Origin: an uncultured Paracoccaceae bacterium | Lineage (GTDB): Bacteria > Pseudomonadota > Alphaproteobacteria > Rhodobacterales > Rhodobacteraceae | NCBI GenBank assembly: GCA_943787785.1 | Contig: CALSNT010000006.1 | Coordinates: 1-64,000 of the forward strand | DNA length: 64,000 nt | Direction: 5' to 3' | Shown here: positions 45,989-54,211 of the stretch, in pieces | How positions within the stretch are numbered: the first letter of the stretch is position 1 | Layout of the letters: every line of letters starts with the position of its first letter | Made by a program: the position numbers and the translations under genes | Notes under the pieces: generated by a model | The model's input: the letters and a program-made list of their open reading frames with translations, nothing else | The model's database searches: none | What the model was told of the DNA's origin: nothing

Positions 45989-46569
45989 GCGCGCAGATCA
46001 GAAAAATCGCTGTATGGGTCGAAGAGACACTGGTTGAGGCGAAAAGGCCCATCGACCCGCCGACGCGCAAGGCCGTTGCGGTGGCGGTGATCGAGAACCC
46101 CTTCGCGGGCGGGTTCACGGAAGGTCTGACGCCGCTGACGGACATCGGCGCCGAGCTTGGTGGCCTGCTGGGCGACCGTTGTGTTTCGGCTTTGGGCATC
46201 ACACCGCACGACGCCGAAAGCTATGGCAAGGCGGCGATGGTGGGTGAAAACGGGGAACTGGAGCATGCCGCCGCGATCCTGCACCCCAAGCTTGGCGGGC
46301 CGCTCAGGGTGGCCGTGGAAAAAGGTGCCGCGCTGGTGCCGTCGTCCAAGAAGATGGGCGGGCCTGGGCAGGTGCTGGACGTGCCGCTTGGACATAAGGA
46401 TGCTGCCTACGTGCGCAGCCACTTTGACGGTATCGAGGTTCGCCTGAACGATGCACCGCGGGCAAATGAAATCCTGGTCGCGGTGGCAGTGACGGATAGC
46501 GGACGGCCACTGCCGCGTGTTGGCGGGCTGACGGCGGAACAGGCAGAGGGGAAAGACGGGCTGCGCTAG
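45985..46569 (+). CDS. DUF1185 (amino acid synthesis family) protein, second copy
   Basis: This 194-residue paralogue of the preceding gene overlaps it by 4 bases. It has AVIENPFAGGFTEGL, GKAAMVGENGELEHAA, VPSSKKMGGPG and YVRSHFDGIEVRLNDAPRANE. The two copies have the same length and align end to end, so they may form a heteromer or act on successive intermediates. Its stop ends the plus-strand operon. The next gene is convergent. Confidence 0.85.
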   Translation: MSAQIRKIAVWVEETLVEAKRPIDPPTRKAVAVAVIENPFAGGFTEGLTPLTDIGAELGGLLGDRCVSALGITPHDAESYGKAAMVGENGELEHAAAILHPKLGGPLRVAVEKGAALVPSSKKMGGPGQVLDVPLGHKDAAYVRSHFDGIEVRLNDAPRANEILVAVAVTDSGRPLPRVGGLTAEQAEGKDGLR

Positions 46570-46680
46570 CGAAGTGGTCAAACACGAGTTCTCGAGCGCG
46601 ATCCGTATGGTCATGAAGTATCGATTTGTGCTGTCGAAGGCGTCGTCCTCTGCAATCCCGTGAACCGTCCGCTCTTCGGC

Positions 46681-47724
46681 TCAGAGATGGGCACCGGTCT
46701 TTGCGTCGAAGAGGTGACAGATGCCGGTCGGCACGGTTGCATGCACCGGATCACCGATTTCGGCCCGATACTCTTTGTCTGCCTTGACCGCGACAACGAC
46801 CCCCCCAACGCGGGCTGTGACCATTGTTGCATCGCCAAGAAGTTCCAATGAATAAACCGGTGCGGCGATCTGCGCCTCAGTGGATGAGATTGATGCATCC
46901 TCGGCGCGAAAGCCAAGGGTCACCGGGCCGTCTGGTGCATCAAGCCCCGAGACCCGGATTGCCGAAGCTTCGAACACGCCGTCTTTGATCGTTCCGTCGA
47001 TCAGGTTCATCGCCGGAGAGCCGATGAAGCCGGCCACGAAGGTGTTGGCGGGGGTATCGTAGATGTCGGTCGGTGTACCGACCTGTTGAACGATACCAGC
47101 ATTCATAACAACGACGCGGTCGGCCAGCGTCATCGCCTCGATCTGGTCGTGGGTGACGTAGATCGTTGTGACCTTCAGGTCGTGGCTTAGGTTCTTTATC
47201 TGGGCACGCGTCGACACACGCAGCTTGGCGTCAAGGTTGCTGAGCGGCTCGTCCATCAAAAAGACGTTGGGTTCGCGCACGATGGCGCGGGCCAACGCGA
47301 CGCGCTGACGCTGACCGCCTGAAAGTTCGGAGGGACGGCGGTGCAGGAAATCATCCAGCTCGACCATGGCCGAGGCGCGGCGAACACGCGCGTCGTGCTC
47401 AGCCTCGGGGATCTTGCGAACCTTCAGAGGGAAGCGGATGTTTTCATAGACGTTCATATTCGGGTAGAGAGCATAGCTTTGGAACACCATAGCAACGTCG
47501 CGGTCTTTCGGGTCCAGATCGTTGATCCGCTTGCCGCCAACGATGATATCGCCCTCGGTTGCGTCCTCCAATCCCGCGATCATCCGCATTGTCGTGGTTT
47601 TGCCGCACCCGGACGGGCCGAGCAGGACCAGAAACTCCTGATCTGCAATCGTCAGGTCGAACCTGTGAACACCGATAAAGTCGCCCCAACGTTTGGAGAT
47701 GTTCTTCAACTGAATCTCGGCCAT
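46681..47724 (-). CDS. Carbohydrate-type ABC transporter ATP-binding protein (MalK/UgpC type)
   Basis: The 347-residue ATPase has Walker A GPSGCGKTT, signature LSGGQRQRVALARA, Walker B VFLMDEPLSNLD and a C-terminal regulatory (TOBE/MalK-like) domain. It is transcribed divergently from the binding-protein and permease genes 48012-51235 and should energise that importer. The ATG at 47724 gives MAEIQLKNISKRW, the family-typical start. Confidence 0.93.
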   Translation of the reverse strand: MAEIQLKNISKRWGDFIGVHRFDLTIADQEFLVLLGPSGCGKTTTMRMIAGLEDATEGDIIVGGKRINDLDPKDRDVAMVFQSYALYPNMNVYENIRFPLKVRKIPEAEHDARVRRASAMVELDDFLHRRPSELSGGQRQRVALARAIVREPNVFLMDEPLSNLDAKLRVSTRAQIKNLSHDLKVTTIYVTHDQIEAMTLADRVVVMNAGIVQQVGTPTDIYDTPANTFVAGFIGSPAMNLIDGTIKDGVFEASAIRVSGLDAPDGPVTLGFRAEDASISSTEAQIAAPVYSLELLGDATMVTARVGGVVVAVKADKEYRAEIGDPVHATVPTGICHLFDAKTGAHL

Positions 47725-47787
47725 GCTTGTCCCCGGCGTTCGTCTTCCAACCGCGTGCAAAGCCTAGGACCGTGCGTCATCGAGTGA

Positions 47788-47845
47788 CAAGGCCCAATCC
47801 CCGGTCGCGCGCAAAATTACCGCCTTGCGTAGACTAACCGCCTTG
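47788..47845. promoter_or_regulatory. Repeated GCCTTG boxes between divergent transporter genes
   Basis: ACCGCCTTG occurs twice, at 47819-47827 and 47837-47845, 18 bases apart. The complementary CAAGGC is at 47788-47793. They lie in the 287-base gap between the ATPase gene and the binding-protein gene. The spacing is compatible with a regulator binding on one DNA face, but this is inference. Confidence 0.3.
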
Positions 47846-48011
47846 TCAGATTGAACGCGCAGTGCCTATCATGGGACCACGTTTGCAATAGGAGCGTTCG
47901 GGCGAACCAATCTAGCGCAATTGAACTTGGGCACCCGGCCAATCGGGGCTCGGAAAGCTGGCTTTGAAAGCGTCGGCGCAACCTGTCTGATTTTGGGAGG
48001 ATAGTAAGTAA

Positions 48012-49262
48012 ATGGGCCTTATGAAGAGAGTTACCCTTGGTACCGCTTTCGCTTTGCTCGGGACCACCTCGGCAATGGCGGCTGGCCATGGCTGCAGTAT
48101 TATCGAAGGGCGGATCAGCATTGTCGGGAACGAATTCCCTGCGATTCAAACGGTGGCCGGGGCAGCGGTTGCTTGTGCCGAAGGCGCGGCCACGGCGGAG
48201 TCAAATCTGACCGCCGATCACCAAAAAATCAACGTCGCCGGCATGTCGGGTAATCCGGCGGAATACACCACGGCGATTGTGGCGAACTCGTCCATCGTGG
48301 CGCTGATGAACGAAGATGTAATCCAGCCACTGGATGGTCTACTGGCCGAGCATGGCGACGGCATTTCACCAAGCCAGCTGATCACTATCGACGGCAAGGT
48401 CATGGCCGTGGCTTTCATGGCCAACGCGCAGCATCTTGTCTATCGAAAGGACGTGCTGGAGCAGATCGGAGTTGAGCCTCCGGCGACCTACGAAGACCTG
48501 CTGGCCGCAGCAAAAATGATCCGCGATCAAGGCATCATGGAGAACCCGGTGGGTGGTGCCTATGCCGCTGGCTGGAACCTGGCCGAGGAATTCGTGAACA
48601 TGTACCTTGGGCACGGCGGTACGTTTTTCAAGCCAGGCTCGGCGGAAGTGGCGATTAACAACGAACAGGGCATTGCGACCCTGAATATGCTGAAGTCGCT
48701 GACCGAATACATGAACCCTGACTATCTGACGCACGACTCCAACGCGACCAGCGCTGAATGGGAAGCAGGCAACGTTGCACTGATGAACATGTGGGGCAGT
48801 CGCACCGGGGTTCTGATGGACGAAGAAGGCTCCGAAACTGTGGTCTACGAGAATACGACTGTCGGTGGTCCGATGACCGTTGGTGGCGGGTCCACCCCAG
48901 CCTCAACGCTGTGGTGGGATGGCTGGACCGTGGCCAAGAACATCTCGGACGAGGATGCCACCGCGACGTTCCTGGCGATGAAAGCGGGTGTCAGCCCGGC
49001 GATCCTGAATGACGAGACGATGGGTCAGGCTGTCTGGATGATCGAGGGCTATGAGCCCGCCCCAGTCAACGCCGGTGTTTTCGCTGCGATCGCGGCAGGC
49101 ACGACGCCTTATCCGATGCTGCCGTATCAGGGTCTGTTGCACACTGCATTGGGCGACAACATCGCCGACTTCCTGCAGGGCAAGGAAAGTGCTGAGCAGG
49201 CGCTGGCTGATATCGAGGCGGCTTATACAGCCGCAGCCAAGGAGAAGGGCTTCCTTCAGTAA
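48012..49262 (+). CDS. Extracellular solute-binding protein (family 1, carbohydrate-type)
   Basis: This 416-residue periplasmic receptor has a signal peptide of about 23 residues ending SAMA-AGHG. GGGAGG-like sequence (GGGAGG at 47995-48000) precedes the ATG by 11 bases. The body resembles family 1 binding proteins (LVYRKDVLEQIG and EDLLAAAKMIRDQG). Family members bind sugars, sugar acids or polyols. The ligand here is unknown. It is the first gene of a plus-strand run through the MmgE/PrpD gene. Confidence 0.9.
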   Translation: MGLMKRVTLGTAFALLGTTSAMAAGHGCSIIEGRISIVGNEFPAIQTVAGAAVACAEGAATAESNLTADHQKINVAGMSGNPAEYTTAIVANSSIVALMNEDVIQPLDGLLAEHGDGISPSQLITIDGKVMAVAFMANAQHLVYRKDVLEQIGVEPPATYEDLLAAAKMIRDQGIMENPVGGAYAAGWNLAEEFVNMYLGHGGTFFKPGSAEVAINNEQGIATLNMLKSLTEYMNPDYLTHDSNATSAEWEAGNVALMNMWGSRTGVLMDEEGSETVVYENTTVGGPMTVGGGSTPASTLWWDGWTVAKNISDEDATATFLAMKAGVSPAILNDETMGQAVWMIEGYEPAPVNAGVFAAIAAGTTPYPMLPYQGLLHTALGDNIADFLQGKESAEQALADIEAAYTAAAKEKGFLQ

Positions 49263-49327
49263 GCCTTTGACAACAGGTCAGAGCGGGTGTCCGCTCTGAC
49301 CCACACCCCAAACAGGCGCTCAAGCCC

Positions 49328-50350
49328 GTGAAGCACCAAACCTTCTTCTGGTTCGTTCTGCCGTCCTCACTGGCGATGCTGTTGTTTATCGCGATGCCCA
49401 TCGTGTCGGTTATCACCCAATCCCTCTATACCTCGCACGAACAGGTCATCGTCGAAGTCGAAAACTGCGGCCCGTTTGGATGCACGAAGTCGGTGACCAT
49501 CGACCAAGAAGCAACCGAGGCCTTGCGCGATGCAGAGCCTTTGGGAAAGTTCGCCGGGGCCGAGAATTACCTGAATCGCAGCCATCTGGCGTCGGGAGAG
49601 CTTGGTGTATTCTGGACAGAATCTGACGGTTTCGGTGACTTCTTTTCGAAGGTGTTTAACCTTCCGCTTTATCGCGCGTTGGCCTTTACGTTGACATTCA
49701 CCTTTGTCGTCACCCCACTTACGATCGTTCTGGGATTCATAATTGCCGTGGCGGTGAATTCAGCGACGCAAGTCATCCGCGGGCCACTGATATTCTTCTC
49801 GTTGCTGCCGATGATTATCACGCCGTTGATCGGGTCGCTGATCCTGTTCTGGATGGTGGATGCGCGGGGCATTTTGGGCCACGCGCTGCAATGGCTGGCC
49901 GATGATCCAACCTTATCCGTCAAAGCCTCGACCCCGCTCATGTGGATCATGTTGATGGTCTATGGAGTCTGGCACGCCGCGCCCTTTGCCTTCGTTGTCT
50001 TTTATGCGGGTCTACAGACCGTGAATCAGGACACGCTGGAATCCGCGATGATCGACGGTGCCAACCGGTGGGAGCGGATCCGATACGTCGTGATCCCGCA
50101 TCTGGTGCCGCTGGTCACCTTCGTCGCCTTGATCCAGATGATGGATAATTTCCGCGTGTTCGAGCCAATTGTGAGCTTCGCCGCCCAGGCCCACGCGCAA
50201 TCGTTGTCCTATTTCATATACAGCGATCTGGGCGGAGAAACGCGGCTGCTGAACTCGGCGGCGACAACCTCGGTTCTGACGATCATCGGAGTCGGCATCC
50301 TGCTGAGCCCGGTTCTTGTGCGCACCTGGCGCGATTTCGGAAAGGGCTGA
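49328..50350 (+). CDS. ABC transporter permease (MalF-type)
   Basis: The 340-residue protein has six or more membrane segments and a long first periplasmic loop (about residues 33-105), as in MalF-like permeases. The EAA coupling region reads AMIDGANRWERIRYVVIP. It is separated by 3 bases from the second permease. Confidence 0.92.
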   Translation: MKHQTFFWFVLPSSLAMLLFIAMPIVSVITQSLYTSHEQVIVEVENCGPFGCTKSVTIDQEATEALRDAEPLGKFAGAENYLNRSHLASGELGVFWTESDGFGDFFSKVFNLPLYRALAFTLTFTFVVTPLTIVLGFIIAVAVNSATQVIRGPLIFFSLLPMIITPLIGSLILFWMVDARGILGHALQWLADDPTLSVKASTPLMWIMLMVYGVWHAAPFAFVVFYAGLQTVNQDTLESAMIDGANRWERIRYVVIPHLVPLVTFVALIQMMDNFRVFEPIVSFAAQAHAQSLSYFIYSDLGGETRLLNSAATTSVLTIIGVGILLSPVLVRTWRDFGKG

Positions 50351-50353
50351 ACG

Positions 50354-51235
50354 ATGGCCGCAAGAACCATGCGTCAGCCGCCCTTCGTGCGCTTCATGGT
50401 CATCAGCTTCCTGGTGCTCTGGCTAATCGTCGCGGCGTTTCCGTTCCTGTGGACACTCTGGGGCAGCTTCAAGGTCGAGGGGGATTTCTTTTCCAAGGCC
50501 GACTGGGCCAACGCGCTGACCGGGCCGCTGACGATGGTCGAGACCGGAGGGCAATTCACCGGCGACGGATACTACGGCGCCTGGGTGCAGGAGGCATTCT
50601 GGCTGGCGGCGCTGAACACGCTGATCGTCTGTGTCTGCGTCGTCACGATCTCGCTGACATTCGGGACACTGGGCGGCTATGCGTTGTCGCGTTCGACCTA
50701 TCGTTATGCGTTCTGGTTCCTGCTGTTCGCGCTGATGTTCCGGGCGATGCCGCCGATCACGCTGGTTGCGGGCTATCTGCTACCGTTCTTCGAGTGGAAC
50801 CTCTGGGGACATCTGAGCACAACGATCATCGTACTCGTCGCAATCAATCAGCCGTTTACGCTGTGGATGCTGCATTCGTTCTTCAAGAACATTCCGAAGG
50901 ACCTCGACGAATCGGCGATGGTGGATGGTTGCACGCGGTTCCAGGCGTTCCGCCATGTCATCATCCCTGTCATGTGGCCGGGGGTCATCACCACGGGGCT
51001 GTTCTCGTTCCTTCTGGCCTATAACGACTTTGCAGTGACGGCGATGCTGCTCTCCAAGGAAAACCAGACGATGGTGCCGAAGATCGCGAGCTTCCTCGGC
51101 ACCACGCAGACCAAGGGCAACGTGATGTTTGCTGTCGCGGCCGTGGTCTCGGTAACTGCGCCGCTGTTCGTCATGGTGATGGTGTTCCAGCGCCAGATTG
51201 TCAGCGGGCTGACTGCGGGGGCCGTGAAAGGATGA
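50354..51235 (+). CDS. ABC transporter permease (MalG-type)
   Basis: This 293-residue permease has six membrane segments and the MalG-like EAA loop DESAMVDGCTRFQAFRHVIIP. Its stop overlaps the first SnoaL-like gene by 4 bases (ATGA), coupling transport to that enzyme set. Confidence 0.92.
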   Translation: MAARTMRQPPFVRFMVISFLVLWLIVAAFPFLWTLWGSFKVEGDFFSKADWANALTGPLTMVETGGQFTGDGYYGAWVQEAFWLAALNTLIVCVCVVTISLTFGTLGGYALSRSTYRYAFWFLLFALMFRAMPPITLVAGYLLPFFEWNLWGHLSTTIIVLVAINQPFTLWMLHSFFKNIPKDLDESAMVDGCTRFQAFRHVIIPVMWPGVITTGLFSFLLAYNDFAVTAMLLSKENQTMVPKIASFLGTTQTKGNVMFAVAAVVSVTAPLFVMVMVFQRQIVSGLTAGAVKG

Positions 51236-52227
51236 GCGGTGCCCTGGCCGCCAAGAAGCGGCAGCTGAAATCCTACCTCGACGCCTTCGCGCATCCTGAT
51301 CCGGCAGCGTTCGAAGCGGCGGTGGCAGAGAATTTCGTGTCGGACGCGGCGATCAACATAGTGCATCCGTTCAATGAAGTTGCCGGGGCCGGGGCCTATA
51401 TGACGCGATTCCTGCACCCGCTTATGGCGGCCTTCGCGGGTCTGCACCGGCGCGACTACATCATCACTGCAGGCACATTCGAAGGCGCAGACTGGGTGAC
51501 CTGCACCGGCCATTGGTGCGGCACGTTCACCGGTGATTGGCTGGGCATTCCGGCAACCGGCCGCCTGACCTATCTGCGTGTGGGAGAGTTTCACCGGGTC
51601 GAAGCGGGCAAATTCGCCGAAAGCTACATCTTCCTTGACCTGCCCGAGCTGATGATGATCGCCGGGGTCTGGCCGATCACCGACTCACCGGGAGAAAAGC
51701 GCGGATTCACCGGCTTCCTGCCCGGCCCGGCGATGCAGGACGGGCTGCGAGTCGAGGTCGGCAACCCGGTGCGATCCGCCGAAAGCGCCGCACTGGTCAC
51801 CGATATGCTGCGGGCGTTGGCGACAGAGGATGAGACCTGGCGCCCTTATTGGCATCCGAACATGGCGTGGTACGGACCGGCGGCCTTCGGGGCGTTTCTG
51901 GGGATCGAGGACTTCGCCAGCTTTCAGGTTCCGTTCGAATCAGTCTTCGAAGGCTGGTCTGGCGGGGCGGCCAACAATGGGATGACCAAGCATCTGACCC
52001 GTGCTGCTGATGGGGATTACATCTGGACGGCTGGCTGGCCCTCGCTGACCGGGGTGCAGGTGAAGCCGTTTCTTGACCAGCCCGCGACCGGCAAACGCGT
52101 CTTTATGCGGGTCTGCGACTGGTGGCGGCGCGAGGGCGATCTGCTGGTCGAAAACTGGGTGTTTGTCGACATCCCCGATGTGCTGAAGGCACTGGGGCGG
52201 GATGTGTTCGAAGGGATCGAGATTTAA
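51232..52227 (+). CDS. Two-domain SnoaL/NTF2-like protein 1
   Basis: The 331-residue protein appears to be two SnoaL-like cone folds in tandem, at about residues 10-140 and 190-325. Each half has the family pattern of a small-residue/TGK turn followed by Arg-x2-[Asp/Glu] and a Trp or Tyr strand: TGDWLGIPATGR in the first, DQPATGKRVFMRVCDWW in the second. SnoaL proteins include polyketide cyclases and hydrolases that use an acidic pocket residue. The reaction here is unknown. It starts in the permease stop and ends one base into the next gene (TAATG). Confidence 0.8.
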   Translation: MSGALAAKKRQLKSYLDAFAHPDPAAFEAAVAENFVSDAAINIVHPFNEVAGAGAYMTRFLHPLMAAFAGLHRRDYIITAGTFEGADWVTCTGHWCGTFTGDWLGIPATGRLTYLRVGEFHRVEAGKFAESYIFLDLPELMMIAGVWPITDSPGEKRGFTGFLPGPAMQDGLRVEVGNPVRSAESAALVTDMLRALATEDETWRPYWHPNMAWYGPAAFGAFLGIEDFASFQVPFESVFEGWSGGAANNGMTKHLTRAADGDYIWTAGWPSLTGVQVKPFLDQPATGKRVFMRVCDWWRREGDLLVENWVFVDIPDVLKALGRDVFEGIEI

Positions 52228-53195
52228 TGAAAGGGTTCAGCAACCGCTGGAAGGACTTCCCGGACTACATCATCGGGATCACTCAGGAAATCTGGGAAGG
52301 TCGCGGCGTGCATTTGCTGCACGACTGGTACGCCGAGGATCTGGTGTTCCGCCTGTCCTCGGGCATCGGGGTCGGGCGGCAGGCGGTGATCGACTCGACG
52401 CTCGCGACGCTGGCGGAGTTCCCGGATCGCCAGTTATTGGGCGAAGATGTGATCTGGTCGGGCAACCCGGAGGAGGGGATGCTGTCCTCGCACCGGATAT
52501 TCTGCACCGCAACCCATGCGGGCCACGGGGCATTTGGTCCTCCGTCTGGCACCAAACTGCGGTTTCGCGCGGTGGCGGATTGCCATGCAAAGAACGACGT
52601 CATCGACGACGAATGGCTGGCGCGCGATCAGGGGGCGATCTGTCGGCAGATGGGGATTGGCCCGGAGGATTTTGCACGGACCCAGATTGAGGCTGAAGGC
52701 GGGCCGGAAGTGGCAAAGCGACCGTTCACGCCGGATCAGGATCAGCCGGGGCCGTACACCGGGCGGGGCAATGATGACGAATGGGGTCAGAAATACGCCG
52801 ACATACTGAACCGGATCATGGGCGCAGACGTTGCGGTGATCCAGTCAGAATATGACCGTGCCTGTGGGCTGTCCTATCCTGGCGGGGTCGAGGATCACTC
52901 CTGGGCCGCGGCCGAACATTTCTGGATCTCGCTGCGCGCCACATTTCCTTCGGCCAAATTCACCGTCGACCACCAGATAGGCCGCGATGATCCAATGTTG
53001 GGGCCACGGGCCGCGATCCGCTGGTCGTTGCATGGCAAGCACGATGGCTGGGGGGCTTTCGGAACGCCGAGCGGGGCCGAGGTCTACGTCATGGGTTTCG
53101 CCCACGCTGATTTCGGCCCGTGGGGGTTGCGGCGCGAATATGTCGTGTTTGATGAAACTGCTATCTGGAAGCAAATCCTGCTTCATAAGGGTTGA
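52227..53195 (+). CDS. Two-domain SnoaL/NTF2-like protein 2
   Basis: The 322-residue protein has the same two-domain layout (about residues 10-150 and 195-320). First-domain pattern: PPSGTKLRFRAVADCH. Second: GTPSGAEVYVMGFAH. The TGK turn becomes SGT or SGA, so pocket chemistry may differ from protein 1. Start ATG at 52227 shares one base with the previous stop. Function is unassigned. Confidence 0.78.
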   Translation: MKGFSNRWKDFPDYIIGITQEIWEGRGVHLLHDWYAEDLVFRLSSGIGVGRQAVIDSTLATLAEFPDRQLLGEDVIWSGNPEEGMLSSHRIFCTATHAGHGAFGPPSGTKLRFRAVADCHAKNDVIDDEWLARDQGAICRQMGIGPEDFARTQIEAEGGPEVAKRPFTPDQDQPGPYTGRGNDDEWGQKYADILNRIMGADVAVIQSEYDRACGLSYPGGVEDHSWAAAEHFWISLRATFPSAKFTVDHQIGRDDPMLGPRAAIRWSLHGKHDGWGAFGTPSGAEVYVMGFAHADFGPWGLRREYVVFDETAIWKQILLHKG

Positions 53196-53200
53196 TCACT

Positions 53201-54211
53201 GTGGGCGGTTTTCAGGCGGAAAAGGCTCTGATCCGGCAGCTCTATGATGATCTGGATAGCGCAGAGGCGGGCGCGATCACCGATGTACTATGTGACAAGC
53301 TGGCGGACGACTACCTTTGGCGCGGGTTTCACCCGTTTAACGAACTGACCAACGCACGCGAGGTGGCAGAGCAGTTTTGGCAACCTCTGCGCAATGCCTT
53401 GACTCACATGCAGCGGCGGCAGGATATATTCATTGCCGGGCGTAATAAGAACGACGGTTTTGCCTCGACCTGGGTGGCGTCGATGGGGCATCTGATGGGG
53501 CTGTTCGATGCACCATGGCTGGGCATTCCGCCGACCCGCAAAATGGCGTTTCTGCGGTATTGTGAGTTCAACAAGGTCGAAGGCGGCAAGATCACCGAGA
53601 CGGCGATGTTCTTCGACATCCCGCATCTGATGATGCAGGCCGGGGTCAATCCGTTTCCGCCCCAGACAGCAGCGCATTGCGTGCAGCCGGGGCCTCAGAC
53701 CCATAACGGGCTGTTGTATGACGCCCACGATCCCGCCGAGGGTGAGAAAACCCGCGCCGCCATCGACTATATGATCGACGACATTGCCAAGTGGAGTGGC
53801 GGACAGGCCGAACCGCTGGTGGATGAGCTTCGGCGCAGCTGGTGCGAAGATATGATCTGGTGGGGTCCTGCCGGAATCGGTGCGACCTATACGATCGAGC
53901 GCTACGCGGAGCAGCACTCTGGTCCATTCCGCAAGGCATTCCGGGAACGGACATTTAACGGTCACATCTGCACCATCGCCGAGGGTCATTTCGGCGGCTT
54001 CTTCGGCTGGCCGAACCTGACGCTGACCAACCACGGCGGTTTCATGGGGATGCCGGCGACCGGCAAGCCCGGCGACATGCGGGTGATCGACATGTACCGC
54101 CGGCAGGGTGACAAGCTGGCCGAGAACTGGATTTTCATCGACTTACTGCATTTCTGGAACATGCAGGGCGTCGATATTCTCGACCGAACGGCGCAGGTGC
54201 CTCGGACGTGA
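53201..54211 (+). CDS. Two-domain SnoaL/NTF2-like protein 3
   Basis: The GTG at 53201 is preferred because AAGGG at 53187-53191 lies 9 bases upstream. An in-frame TTG at 53192 overlaps the previous stop but is almost touching the same AAGGG. The 336-residue protein has two SnoaL-like halves (about 5-150 and 190-330), with GIPPTRKMAFLRYCEF in the first and GMPATGKPGDMRVIDMY in the second. It runs into the MmgE/PrpD gene with a GTGA overlap. Reaction is unknown. Confidence 0.78.
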   Translation: MGGFQAEKALIRQLYDDLDSAEAGAITDVLCDKLADDYLWRGFHPFNELTNAREVAEQFWQPLRNALTHMQRRQDIFIAGRNKNDGFASTWVASMGHLMGLFDAPWLGIPPTRKMAFLRYCEFNKVEGGKITETAMFFDIPHLMMQAGVNPFPPQTAAHCVQPGPQTHNGLLYDAHDPAEGEKTRAAIDYMIDDIAKWSGGQAEPLVDELRRSWCEDMIWWGPAGIGATYTIERYAEQHSGPFRKAFRERTFNGHICTIAEGHFGGFFGWPNLTLTNHGGFMGMPATGKPGDMRVIDMYRRQGDKLAENWIFIDLLHFWNMQGVDILDRTAQVPRT

